Assembly (NCBI RefSeq): GCF_001426405.1
Contig: NZ_LMEP01000005.1
Span: 10,927 to 74,926, forward strand
Length of the DNA: 64,000 nucleotides
Source: Streptomyces sp. Root1304
GTDB taxonomy: Bacteria; Actinomycetota; Actinomycetes; Streptomycetales; Streptomycetaceae
Direction of reading: 5' to 3'
Shown here: positions 42,993 through 51,198 of the stretch, piece by piece
Layout of the letters: every line of letters begins with the position of its first letter
How positions within the stretch are numbered: position 1 is the stretch's first letter
Made by a program: the position numbers and the translations under genes
Notes under the pieces: model-generated
The model's database searches: none
What the model was told of the DNA's origin: nothing
Seen by the model: the letters and a program-made list of their open reading frames with translations, nothing else

Positions 42993-43955
42993 ATGCCCGC
43001 GTGCCATCGCCGCGCCGCCCTGCTGCCCGCACTCTCCGCCCTCCTCGGTCTCGCCGCCGTCTCCCTCGCGCCGCCCGCCGGCGCCGCCGAGCAGGAGGGT
43101 CCGGGCGAGACCCCCGTCGCCCGCGCCCTCACCGCCGACGGGCGCCCGGCCAAGGTCTCCGACGTCCTGGAGCACTGCGGAGACAAGCGCTCCGCCTGCA
43201 CCTTCGTCATCGACCCCAAGCTCGGCCGTGAGTACGTCACCGCCGTGAAGTCGCTGGGCAACGCGGTGATCAACTGCACCCAGAGCGACATGGCCGTCGA
43301 CCGGACGGTCACCCTGAAGTCCGGCACCACCGACAACATCGGCGGCGAGATCTCCGGGAAGATCGCCGCCGAGGGCACGGTCAGCGCCTCCGGAGAGGTC
43401 ACCACCAACCTCTCCAACGACATCACCAGCGAGAACAAGACGCCCAACCTCAAGGACGGCCCGACCTCGACCAACGGGACCAAGACGTCCGTCTCCGGCG
43501 GGGCCAAGGCGTCCGGCTCGATGAGCGCCAAGCTCGCCTTCGAGGCCGCGTTCAAGGCCACGTACTCCAAGTCCTGGACCATCGAGAACACCGAGACGAC
43601 CACCTACAAGACCACCGTCAACGCGCACGACATGCTGGTCTTCGGTGCGAACGCCGCCATGCGGCGCGTGGTCGGCAGCCTCGTCGCCAAGTCCGGCCAG
43701 CGGATCATCGGCATCGCCGTGGACAGCCCCTCGATGGTCACCAGCAGCACCTTCATCGCCCAGACGTACGCCGCCCCCGCCGGTGTCTGCGGCGGTACGC
43801 GCCCCGCCGGATCCACCGCTCCCGCCCCGGCCCCCGGCCCCGGCCCGGCTCCCGCCCCCGGCCCGGCCCCGGCGGCCGAGGTCCCCGCCGCGCGGGCGGT
43901 GCCCCCGGGCGCCGAGCCCAAGCGCGTCGTCGTCCTGCCCGCCGACGCTTCCTGA
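42993..43955 (+). CDS. Secreted protein with ACTF-NCT module and Ser/Thr/Gly-rich insertion (possible beta-pore-forming type)
   Basis: 320 aa from ATG 42993, GAAGGGAA upstream. Signal peptide to about residue 32 (ALLPALSALLGLAAVSLAPPAGAA). C62, C69 (ACTF) and C95 (NCT) belong to a module shared with the next gene. Residues ~100-180 alternate small, Ser, Thr and hydrophobic residues (GGEISGKIAAEGTVSASGEV, then TTNLSNDITSE), as in amphipathic membrane-inserting hairpins. Residues 180-247 (LAFEAAFKATYSKSWTIENT, ETTTYKTTVNAH, VVGSLVAK, IAVDSPS) recall aerolysin/ETX-MTX2 beta-strands. The tail is a Pro/Ala/Gly repeat (residues ~275-305). The pore-forming assignment is inference from pattern only. 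Next gene follows by 17 bases. Confidence 0.8.
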   Translation: MPACHRRAALLPALSALLGLAAVSLAPPAGAAEQEGPGETPVARALTADGRPAKVSDVLEHCGDKRSACTFVIDPKLGREYVTAVKSLGNAVINCTQSDMAVDRTVTLKSGTTDNIGGEISGKIAAEGTVSASGEVTTNLSNDITSENKTPNLKDGPTSTNGTKTSVSGGAKASGSMSAKLAFEAAFKATYSKSWTIENTETTTYKTTVNAHDMLVFGANAAMRRVVGSLVAKSGQRIIGIAVDSPSMVTSSTFIAQTYAAPAGVCGGTRPAGSTAPAPAPGPGPAPAPGPAPAAEVPAARAVPPGAEPKRVVVLPADAS

Positions 43956-43972
43956 CCCGGGAGGAGAACCCC

Positions 43973-45358
43973 ATGAACCGCACCACGCTCCCGGCCCTCG
44001 TCGTCCTCGGCGCCACCGGACTGCTGCTGCCCCTCGCGCCCCTCTCGTACGGAGCGCAGGCCGCCCCCGCCGAGCAGGCCGTCCCCGTCCTCAACGGCGA
44101 CTTCGCCGACCCGGTCATGAAGGGCGACGGACCCACCACCGTCGGACTCGACTTCTGGACCGGCCAGAACCAGCGCTACTCGCCCGCCGCCTCGGGCCGC
44201 ACCGACGCCTCCCACGGTGTCGCCCTCCAGAAGGACGGCAACACCCTCCGGCAGCGGCTCAGAGGAGTGCGCGCCGGAGCCCAGGTCACCGTGACCTACG
44301 AGGACAGCCCGGCCGTCTCCAAGGAGTGCACCGGCGAACAGGTCGTCGACGGCCAGCCCTACGAGGTCAGCGGCTCCGGCGGCCCGGTCCGCGCGGTCAC
44401 CACGGCCGGCGACCCCGACCGGGTGAAGGGCACGCCCGGCAAGGGGCGTTGGACCGGCCGCGCCTATGTGTTCACCGCGGACGAGAACGAGCCCGTACTC
44501 ACCTTCACCTCGCGCGTCACCGACTCCCGCACCCACATCACCTGTACGCCGATGATCGCCCGCATCCGCGCGGTCGAGGTGCCGGTGGCCGTCGACAACA
44601 CCGTCGGCAAGACCTCGCTCGGCACCTCGGAGGCGTACAAGGGCAACGAACGCGAGAGCAGCCTCCACAACGCGGCCGCCGCCTGCAACGGCGAGAACGC
44701 CTGCACCTTCCGGCCCGACGCCCGGACCTCCTTCCGCTACTACGACAAGGCGCGGGTCGTCGGCGAGGCCTTCGTCAACTGCACCCGGAACACCCTGGAG
44801 CACAGCCGTCTCCTCGCGTACGCCGAGCGCAGCCACGACAGCATCTCCCAGACGTACGCCGACGCCGGCCTCGCGCTCCCCGAGGTGGCCAGGCTGCCCA
44901 CGAGCGGGGTGCGGGAGGAGGACGAGAAGCGGGCGAAGGAGCGGCCCATGGCCACCCAGTTCGCCCTCGCCTACGAGAAGGGCTGGCAGCGGCCCTGGCA
45001 GTGGTTCAGCAGCGACCAGCGGACCGTCGTGGAGCGGATCCAGCCCGGCGAGGTCAGCTGGGTCGAACTGCAGCCGAGCCGTGAGCGCGTCGAGGGCTGG
45101 TTCGTCAGCAAGAAGGACGACTACCGGCTGCACGCCGTCGTCGACGGACCCTCGCGGACCGTCCCCGACCGGCTGCTCCAGCGCACCGGCCCCATGACGG
45201 TGGCCGAGAAGCAGCGCTGCACCGCCGCCCGGCCCTCGACCAACACCCCGGTGGACGCGGCGGCGCCCGCCGCCTCCAGCGACAAGGGCCTGCTGAAGAT
45301 CCCGGCGCCGACGGCCCCGGGCGTCCGCGCCTCGAACGGGGCGCTGCCGCTGGACTGA
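43973..45358 (+). CDS. Secreted two-domain protein: jelly-roll-like N-terminus plus ACTF-NCT module
   Basis: 461 aa from ATG 43973 with GGAGGAGAA upstream. Signal peptide residues 1-31 (LLPLAPLSYGAQAA). Residues ~36-210 (VPVLNGDFADP, RQRLRGVRAGAQVTVTYED, LTFTSRVTDSRTHITCTPMIARI) have the outline of a galactose-binding or DUF642-type jelly roll, in which NGDF is typical. C238, C244 (ACTF) and C270 (NCT) repeat the module of the preceding gene with the same 22-residue interval. VEGWFVSK (373-380) and AVVDGPS parallel VVGSLVAK and IAVDSPS there. It lacks the Ser/Thr-rich insertion. A carbohydrate- or envelope-binding partner of the preceding protein is a reasonable inference. Confidence 0.78.
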   Translation: MNRTTLPALVVLGATGLLLPLAPLSYGAQAAPAEQAVPVLNGDFADPVMKGDGPTTVGLDFWTGQNQRYSPAASGRTDASHGVALQKDGNTLRQRLRGVRAGAQVTVTYEDSPAVSKECTGEQVVDGQPYEVSGSGGPVRAVTTAGDPDRVKGTPGKGRWTGRAYVFTADENEPVLTFTSRVTDSRTHITCTPMIARIRAVEVPVAVDNTVGKTSLGTSEAYKGNERESSLHNAAAACNGENACTFRPDARTSFRYYDKARVVGEAFVNCTRNTLEHSRLLAYAERSHDSISQTYADAGLALPEVARLPTSGVREEDEKRAKERPMATQFALAYEKGWQRPWQWFSSDQRTVVERIQPGEVSWVELQPSRERVEGWFVSKKDDYRLHAVVDGPSRTVPDRLLQRTGPMTVAEKQRCTAARPSTNTPVDAAAPAASSDKGLLKIPAPTAPGVRASNGALPLD

Positions 45359-45404
45359 CCGCCCGCGGACTCCCACCCCGGGAGCCCGGGTGGACCGCGC
45401 CGCC

Positions 45405-47054
45405 TCACCCCGCCACGGCGGTGAGGCGGCGCAGCACCTCCTCCGGGCCCAGCGCCCCGACCACGGTGAACAGGTCGGGGCTGCGGGTCGCGCCCGTGAG
45501 CGCGACCCGGACCACGTTCGCGACCACGCTCGGCGGTCCCGCCCAGCGGCCCGGGTCCCGCCGCCAGGCGGCCGTGTCGGGGGCGAAGCCATGACGGGAG
45601 GCCAGGTCGCGGAGCCTCCCGTACCACTCCTCCGCCGTGCCGGCGCCGGCCGCCTGCCCGGCGAACCCGGCCGCGACGGCCCGTACGCGATGGTCGGGAA
45701 GCCCGCCGTACCGGTCGTCGCCGGGCGCCGGAGGCGCCCCGAACAGCTCCGCGAAGAAGAAGCCGTAGCGGTCCCGGAAGCAGGACCAGCGGTCCAGGTC
45801 CTTCCGGACCGGCGCCCCCTCGGGACGCCCCGCGGCCACCGCCGCCAGGGCGAGCCCCCGGTGCCGGGTCAGGACGGACGCCAGCTCCGGATCGTGGTCC
45901 CGCGCCCAGGCGAGAAGCTGCGCGTACACCTCGTCCGGCGGCAGCGAGGCGATGAACTCCCTGCTCAGGGAGTGCAGTTTGGGCAGGTCGAGCAGCGGAC
46001 CCGATGGGCGCATGCCGTCGAGCCGGACGGGCGCGGCGAGCGCCTCGGCCGTCGGGACGTCCATCAGCCGGATGTTCGCGAGGCCCCGCAGATAGTGCTG
46101 GACGGCGGCCGGCGGGTACCCGGCGGCCAGGTAGTAGTCCACCGACGCCTCGGGGTCCTTGCGCTTGCTGAGCTTGCGGCGCGAGGGCCCCTCGGCCTTC
46201 ATCAGCGGCGCGAGGTGCGCGTACGCGGGCGGCTCCCAGCCCAGCGCCGTGTGCAGCTGGAGATGGACCGGGGTCGAGGACAGCCACTCCTCGCCGCGCA
46301 CCACCAGCGACACCCGCATCAGCCGGTCGTCCACGACGTGCGCGAAGTGGTAGGTGGGCAGCGGCAGTTCCTCCGAGGAGGACTTGAGCAGCACGATGTC
46401 GTTGCCGTTGTCCCGCATGGTGACCGAGGAACGGATCCGGTCCGTGAAGCGGACCCGGCCGGGGAACTCGTACGGGCAGCGGAACCGCACCACGTACGGC
46501 TCGCCGGCCGCGAGCCGCCGCGCCGCCTCCTCCGGGGCGAGCGTCCGGCACGGCGCCCACCGCCCGTAGTAGCCCAGCGGCGAACGGCCCGCGCGCTGCT
46601 CCTCCGCGCTCCGGGCCAGCCGGTCCTTCGCGCAGAAGCAGGGATACGCGCGGTCCCGCCGCACCAGCTCGCGCACATGGCTGAGATAGACGTCCCGGCG
46701 CTCCGACTGGAGGTACGGGCCCCAGGCGCCGTCCCCGGCGACCCCGCCCTCGTCCGGTGCGAGCCCGAAGGCGCCCAGCAGCCGGGTGAACCCCTCTGCG
46801 GCCCAGGCCACTTGGCGGGACCGGTCGGTGTCCTCGACGCGCAGCAGGTGCACGCCGCCCGACTGGTGGGCCACGGCGCGCGCCACGGCCGCCGTGTACA
46901 GGCCGCCGATGTGCAGATGGCCGGTGGGGCTCGGGGCGAAGCGCGTCACCTCGGCGCCCTCCGGCAGGGCGCGCGGCCCGAACCGCCGCTCCCAGTCGGC
47001 CGGTTCCGGGAGATCGGGCGGGAACATCGCGTTGATGACGGACAGGTCGAGCAC
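45405..47054 (-). CDS. Glutamate-tRNA ligase, divergent second type
   Basis: 549 aa from GTG 47054, GGAGGGAG upstream. Class I synthetase: PSPTGHLHIGG at residues 41-51 (HIGH motif), VEDTDRSR, GYYGRWAPCR, RFRCPYEFPG insertion and KLSKR at ~294-298 (KMSKS motif). Catalytic motifs are intact. The sequence begins with an unusual 35-residue N-terminal extension, and the C-terminal anticodon-binding part is atypical, so I read it as a paralogue of the housekeeping gltX expected elsewhere. Such extra copies are known as self-resistance or as specialised Glu-tRNA suppliers; which applies here is unknown. Divergent from the MFS gene. Confidence 0.88.
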   Translation of the reverse strand: MLDLSVINAMFPPDLPEPADWERRFGPRALPEGAEVTRFAPSPTGHLHIGGLYTAAVARAVAHQSGGVHLLRVEDTDRSRQVAWAAEGFTRLLGAFGLAPDEGGVAGDGAWGPYLQSERRDVYLSHVRELVRRDRAYPCFCAKDRLARSAEEQRAGRSPLGYYGRWAPCRTLAPEEAARRLAAGEPYVVRFRCPYEFPGRVRFTDRIRSSVTMRDNGNDIVLLKSSSEELPLPTYHFAHVVDDRLMRVSLVVRGEEWLSSTPVHLQLHTALGWEPPAYAHLAPLMKAEGPSRRKLSKRKDPEASVDYYLAAGYPPAAVQHYLRGLANIRLMDVPTAEALAAPVRLDGMRPSGPLLDLPKLHSLSREFIASLPPDEVYAQLLAWARDHDPELASVLTRHRGLALAAVAAGRPEGAPVRKDLDRWSCFRDRYGFFFAELFGAPPAPGDDRYGGLPDHRVRAVAAGFAGQAAGAGTAEEWYGRLRDLASRHGFAPDTAAWRRDPGRWAGPPSVVANVVRVALTGATRSPDLFTVVGALGPEEVLRRLTAVAG

Positions 47055-47058
47055 GGTG

Positions 47059-47116
47059 GACTCCCTCCTGGGTTCCTCGGTCGATCAGGGACTCCCTCCC
47101 CGGGTTCCCCGAGCGA
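47059..47116. repeat. Imperfect 26-27 base duplication covering the gltX-like ribosome site
   Basis: GACTCCCTCCTGGGTTCCTC... (47059-47084) is repeated at 47090-47116 with a few changes, five bases apart. Each copy contains the GGAGGGAG binding sequence on the minus strand, so the leader carries two potential ribosome sites. Confidence 0.65.
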
Positions 47117-47280
47117 CCCACCGTAGGCAGGTGACCGGCCGATCCGAGCGGCGCGGCGGCGCGAGGCTGCGGAACCCCGAACCCACTTCGGCGTTGTGGC
47201 CACCGGACGCCGCACACGGTCAGTAGCGTCCCCGGAACCGTTCCGTACGAGGTCCCCGGACCAGGAGACAAGGAGGTGCG

Positions 47281-48534
47281 ATGCGCGGCACACGCGCCGT
47301 GGCCCTGCTCGCGCTCGGCTCCTTCGCCATGGGCACCGACGCCTACGCGATGGCGGGCCTGCTCCCCGCCATCGGCTCCGACCTGCACGTCCCGGTCTCC
47401 CTCGCGGGCCAGTCCGTCACCGCCTTCACCCTCTGCTACGCCCTGGCGGCCCCGCTGCTCTCCGCCGTCCTCGCCCGCTGGGGCACCAGGACCGTCCTGG
47501 TCACCGCCCTCGTGGTCTTCGTGCTCGCCAACGCCGGTACCGCGCTGACCGGTTCGTACGCCGGACTGCTCGGCACCCGCGCCCTCGCCGGAGCCGGCGC
47601 CGGACTGTTCACCCCCGCGGCGGCCACCGCCGCCGGCGCGCTCGTCCCGCCCGAGCGGCGCGGCCGCGCCCTCGGCCTGGTCCTCGGCGGGATGAGCGCG
47701 GGGACCGTCCTCGGCGTCCCGCTCGGGCTGCTCGTCGCCGGCCACTCCGGCTGGCGCACCGCCCTCTGGCTGATCACCGGACTCGGCACGGTCGCCCTGC
47801 TCGGTGTCGCCACCCGGCTCCCGGCCGTCCGGGGCGCCACCGCGCCCTCCCTGGGGGCCAGGGCCCGCGCCCTCGCCCGGCCCCGGGTCGCGGTGGTCGT
47901 CGCCGTCACCTTCACCCAGACCGTCGCGAGCCTCGGGCTCTACACCTATCTGGAACCGGTCCTCCGCCGGTCCGCCGACATCGGCAGCGCGGTGCCGTAC
48001 CTGTGGGTCTGGGGCATCGGCGGGGTCTGCGGCAGCCTCCTCGCGGGCACCCTCGTCGACCGGAGCGGCAGACCCGCCCTCCTCGCCGTCGTCCTGCTCG
48101 GCACCCTCGGCGCCGCGCTGCTCGCGCTGCCGTGGGCCGGCGGCCCGCCCGGACTGATCATGCTGCCCCTACTGGTCTGGGGCGCCGTCGGCTGGGCCTT
48201 CGTCGTACCCCAGCAGCACCGGCTGCTCGGCGGGGACGGCGAAGGCGGAGCCGCCGCCATCGGCCTCAACAGCTCCGCCACCTACCTCGGCGGCGCCGTC
48301 GGCTCCGCGCTCGGCGGCCTCGCCCTCGCCCGGGGGCTCGACGCCCGCTGGCTCCCGCTGCCCGCCGCCGGCGTCGCGTGCGCGGGAGTCCTCCTCCACC
48401 TCACCGCGGTACGCGTGCTCGCCCGGCGCACCGCGGACCCGGCCCGGACCACCGGGCGCACCACCGGACACGCCAAGGGGACCGGAGCCGCGGACGCGAC
48501 CGCGGCCGAGGCCCTGGAAAGGAACGCGCCATGA
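47281..48534 (+). CDS. MFS transporter (drug/metabolite exporter type)
   Basis: 417 aa from ATG 47281 with AAGGAGG 6-12 bases upstream. About twelve hydrophobic helices; motif A-like loop (VLARWGTRTVLVTALVVFVL) near residues 62-82, GTRALAGAGAGLFTPAAATAAGALVPPERRGRALGLVLGGMSAGTVLGVPLG near 100-151, typical of the DHA1 group of exporters (AraJ/Cml-like). The C-terminal ~25 residues are a Thr/Gly/Ala-rich tail. The stop overlaps the ATG of the following broken flavin oxidoreductase gene (ATGA), so they formed one operon. A TAGCGT box lies at 47223-47228. Confidence 0.88.
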   Translation: MRGTRAVALLALGSFAMGTDAYAMAGLLPAIGSDLHVPVSLAGQSVTAFTLCYALAAPLLSAVLARWGTRTVLVTALVVFVLANAGTALTGSYAGLLGTRALAGAGAGLFTPAAATAAGALVPPERRGRALGLVLGGMSAGTVLGVPLGLLVAGHSGWRTALWLITGLGTVALLGVATRLPAVRGATAPSLGARARALARPRVAVVVAVTFTQTVASLGLYTYLEPVLRRSADIGSAVPYLWVWGIGGVCGSLLAGTLVDRSGRPALLAVVLLGTLGAALLALPWAGGPPGLIMLPLLVWGAVGWAFVVPQQHRLLGGDGEGGAAAIGLNSSATYLGGAVGSALGGLALARGLDARWLPLPAAGVACAGVLLHLTAVRVLARRTADPARTTGRTTGHAKGTGAADATAAEALERNAP

Positions 48535-49167
48535 AATTCGGCGTCAATCTGCCGGCTCGTCTTCGGCGCCGCCGCCGGCTGGGCCGCCCGCGAGTTCGCC
48601 GTCCTCGGCGTCCCGTACCGCAGGCGCGGCGCGATCAGCGACGAGTACCTGGCCGCGATCAAGGCCTGCTGGGCGGACGAGGTCGCCTCCTTCGACGGCG
48701 CCCACGTCTCCTTCCGCGAGGTGCACACCGGGCCGCTGCCCGTGCAGCGGCCCGGCCCGCCCGTCTGGGTCGGCGGCCACAGCCGCGGCGCGCTCCGCCG
48801 GGCCGTCCGCCTCGGTGACGCCTGGCACCCCACCTCCGTCTCCGGCGAATGGCTGCTCGGCGTCGGCCTTCCCGCCCTCCGCCAGGTGGCCGGGGAGCAG
48901 GAACGGCCCGTCCCCGACGTCTGCCCCCGGATCAAACTGCGGGTCACCGCCCGGCCGCTCGGCCCGGGGCGCCTCCTCGGCGAGGGCACCCGGGCGCAGA
49001 TCGCCGACGACCTCGGATTCCTCCAGGACCTGGGCGCGCGGGCCGTCGTCCTCGACCCGACCTACCCGGGCGACCGGCGGGAGGCCGGCCGCACCGCGCG
49101 GGACCTCGACGTCCTGGAGACACTCGTCAAGGAGGTCATCGACGTGGACGCCGGCTGCGTACGATGA
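48531..49167 (+). pseudogene. LLM-class (F420/FMN-type) oxidoreductase, internal deletion and frameshift
   Basis: Starts MKFGVNLP at 48531, coupled by ATGA to the MFS gene. After codon 8 the gene jumps: family members continue with about 100-110 residues, but here the next recognisable sequence is RLVFGAAAGWAAREFAVLGVPYRRRG, beginning at 48553 in a different frame (+1). From there the sequence is full: ISDEYLAAIKACWADEVASFDG, PPVWVGGHSRGALRRAVRLGDAWHP, LGFLQDLGARAVVLDPTYPG, to TGA at 49165-49167. The junction is at CCGG (48552-48555). A deletion of roughly 300 bases that also changed frame explains this. Product cannot be functional. Confidence 0.85.
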
Positions 49168-49193
49168 CCGGGCCGTGACGGAGGGGGCGAGAC

Positions 49194-49831
49194 GTGGTCG
49201 ATCCGGACCTGCGGAAGCTGCGCGTGCTGCGGGAGCTCAGCGAGCGCGGCACCGTCAGCGCGGCCGCCCAGGCGCTCCACCTCACCCCGCAGGCCGTCTC
49301 CCAGCAGATCAGCGCCCTGGGACGGGAGTTGGGCGTACCGCTCACCGAACCGTCCGGGCGCCGCCTGCGGCTCACCGGCGCGGCGCGGATCGTGCTCCGG
49401 CACGCCGACGCCGTCTTCACCCAGGTCGAGCAGATGCGCGCGGAACTCGCCGCCCACCGGAGCGGCGAGCGCGGGGAGGTCGCGGTCGCGGGCTTCTCCA
49501 CCACGCTCTCGGCCCTGATCCTGCCCCGCCGTGGCCCGGCTGCGGGAGACCCGGCCGCTGCTGCGGACCTCCCTCGCCGAGGTCGACCCGCCCGAGAGCT
49601 TCTCGCTGCTGCACCGCGGCGAGACGGACGTCGTCATCTCCGCCGACACCGTCGGCACCCCGGGCCCCGCCGGTGACGAGGGACGCTCCGACGGGCGGTT
49701 CCACCGGGTCGCGCTCTGCGAGGACCTCTTCGACATCGCCCTGCCGGAGGGACACCGGCTGCTCTCCGGCAAGCGGCTCGTCCTCGCCGACCTCGCCGAC
49801 GAGACCTGGATCTTCGCCACAGCGAATTCCA
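49194..49831 (+). pseudogene. LysR-family regulator, frameshifted and truncated by an IS
   Basis: GTG 49194 begins MVDPDLRKLRVLRELSERGTVSAAAQALHLTPQAVSQQISALGRELG, a normal LysR HTH. The frame is kept to about base 49524 (FSTTLSALILP), where one extra C in a CCCC run shifts it; in the +1 frame the sequence resumes with VARLRETRPLLRTSLAEVDPPESFSLLHRGETDVVISADTVG. It continues through effector-domain residues to DETWIFATA near 49820 and is then cut by the IS30-type element. About 90 C-terminal residues are missing and do not appear on the other side of the element. Confidence 0.85.
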
Positions 49832-49833
49832 GG

Positions 49834-51153
49834 GGTCGTAGCAACACAGTGATCAACTGGCTGTCGCCAGGAGCTTAGCGAGGCGCTCGGCTGGGGTTTC
49901 CCAGCCGAGCGTTTTGCGTGGTCGGCTGTTCAGTTCGGCGGCGACGGCCGTCAGGTCCTCGGGCGTGTGAACGGCCAGGTCGGTGTCCTTGGGGAAGTAC
50001 TGCCGCAGCAGGCCGTTGGTGTTCTCGTTCGAGCCGCGCTGCCAGGGGCTGGCCGGGTCGCAGAAGTAGACCGGGATGTCCGTGGCGACGGTGAAGCTGC
50101 GGTGGGCGGCCATCTCCGAGCCCTGGTCCCAGGTCAGGGACCGCCACAGATGTGGTGGAAGGGTCTGGACCGTGGTGGTGAGCGCGTTGCGGGTCGCCAT
50201 CGCGCTGTGGCCGATCGGCAGGTGCACGAGCATCACATAGCGGGTGGCCCGCTCGACCAGGGTGCCGATGGCTGAGCGGCCGTCCTTGCCGATGATGAGG
50301 TCGCCTTCCCAGTGCCCGGGGACAGCCCGGTCGGCGGCTTCGGCGGGCCGTTCGCTGATCAGGACCATGTCCTTGATGGCGCGGGAGGTGCGTTTGTGGG
50401 CCTGGCGGTGCGGGCGCCGGCGGGCCCGGCCGGTGCGAAGGGCGCGGGTCACTTCCCGGCGGAGTTCACCGCGGCCCTGGACGTAGAGGGCCTGGTAGAT
50501 CGTCTCGTGGGTCACGTGCATCTCCGGCCGGTCGGGGAAGCGTGCCCGCAGAGCGTGGCAGATCTGCTCGGGGCTCCACCGCATCGCGAGGTGGTGCTGG
50601 ATGAAGTCCCGCAGCTCGGGGTTCTGGCCGATCTTTCCGGTCTCCGGCCGTGCGCGGCGTCTTGTGGCCCTGCGGTCCGCCTCGAACGGGCGGTAGATGA
50701 AACCGCCCCTGGGCATCGAGCGACGGTTGCGGCGTATCTCGCGGCTGATCGTCGAAGGGCTGCGACCCAGCTCGGCGGCGATCTGCCGGACCGATGCCTT
50801 CTCGTGCAGCCGGTCGGCGATGTGGATGCGGTCGTGCTCCTGGAGATACCGCGACGACCGGGCGGGCGGTTCCTCCGGATCGTGCAGGTTGCCGGGGGTC
50901 TGCCCCTGCTCCTGGTAGATCGGAGGAACCGCCTTGCGAAGGTTCCCGGGCGCATGGTGACCGTTACGCCACTTCATGCCCGTGCGCCGGTCTATGCCGA
51001 CGATCCGGGCCGCTTCCCGGGTGCTGTAACCCTGCTCCATGAGCTGGAAGTATGCGGCCCGCTCGCGGACCAACTTCCGGGGCCCCTGCGGCTTCCTGTT
51101 CTTGCGGACCTCGAAGTCCATCGCACCCCTTGAGCTGGGGTGTTGCAACGACC
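49834..51153. mobile_element. IS30-family insertion sequence
   Basis: About 1.32 kb between inverted repeats GGTCGTAGCAACAC (49834-49847) and GTGTTGCAACGACC (51140-51153), matching at 13 of 14 positions, with a single transposase gene. No target duplication is seen: the left flank is TTCCAGG and the right flank is ACTAGAA. Together with the missing LysR end, this points to a deletion next to the element after insertion. Confidence 0.85.
49853..51121 (-). CDS. IS30-family transposase
   Basis: 422 aa from ATG 51121 (MDFEVRKNRKPQGPRKLV), AAGGGG 4-5 bases upstream; an upstream in-frame start at 51148 would lie within the terminal repeat region. N-terminal HTH parts: YSTREAARIVGIDRRTGMKW near residues 32-51, and the IS30 HTH RIHIADRLHEKASVRQIAAELGRSPSTISREIRRN near 95-130. 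DDE catalytic core: GHWEGDLIIG (D), LTWDQGSEMA (D) and SNENTNGLLRQYFPK (E), with the family motifs intact. The reading frame is open, so the element may still be active. Confidence 0.92.
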   Translation of the reverse strand: MDFEVRKNRKPQGPRKLVRERAAYFQLMEQGYSTREAARIVGIDRRTGMKWRNGHHAPGNLRKAVPPIYQEQGQTPGNLHDPEEPPARSSRYLQEHDRIHIADRLHEKASVRQIAAELGRSPSTISREIRRNRRSMPRGGFIYRPFEADRRATRRRARPETGKIGQNPELRDFIQHHLAMRWSPEQICHALRARFPDRPEMHVTHETIYQALYVQGRGELRREVTRALRTGRARRRPHRQAHKRTSRAIKDMVLISERPAEAADRAVPGHWEGDLIIGKDGRSAIGTLVERATRYVMLVHLPIGHSAMATRNALTTTVQTLPPHLWRSLTWDQGSEMAAHRSFTVATDIPVYFCDPASPWQRGSNENTNGLLRQYFPKDTDLAVHTPEDLTAVAAELNSRPRKTLGWETPAERLAKLLATAS

Positions 51154-51198
51154 ACTAGAACTAAAGCGATGCCGGGGGCTTTCCGCTCTTCGGGCGCC

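Noticed and set aside
43645..45084. 479-codon Arg/Pro-rich frame in the secreted cluster
   Set aside because: Shadow of the genes at 42993 and 43973, which have signal peptides and ribosome sites.
47055..47280. T-box riboswitch before the glutamyl-tRNA synthetase
   Set aside because: Only GGTGGGTCGC-like partial similarity to the T-box core; no convincing antiterminator or specifier loop.
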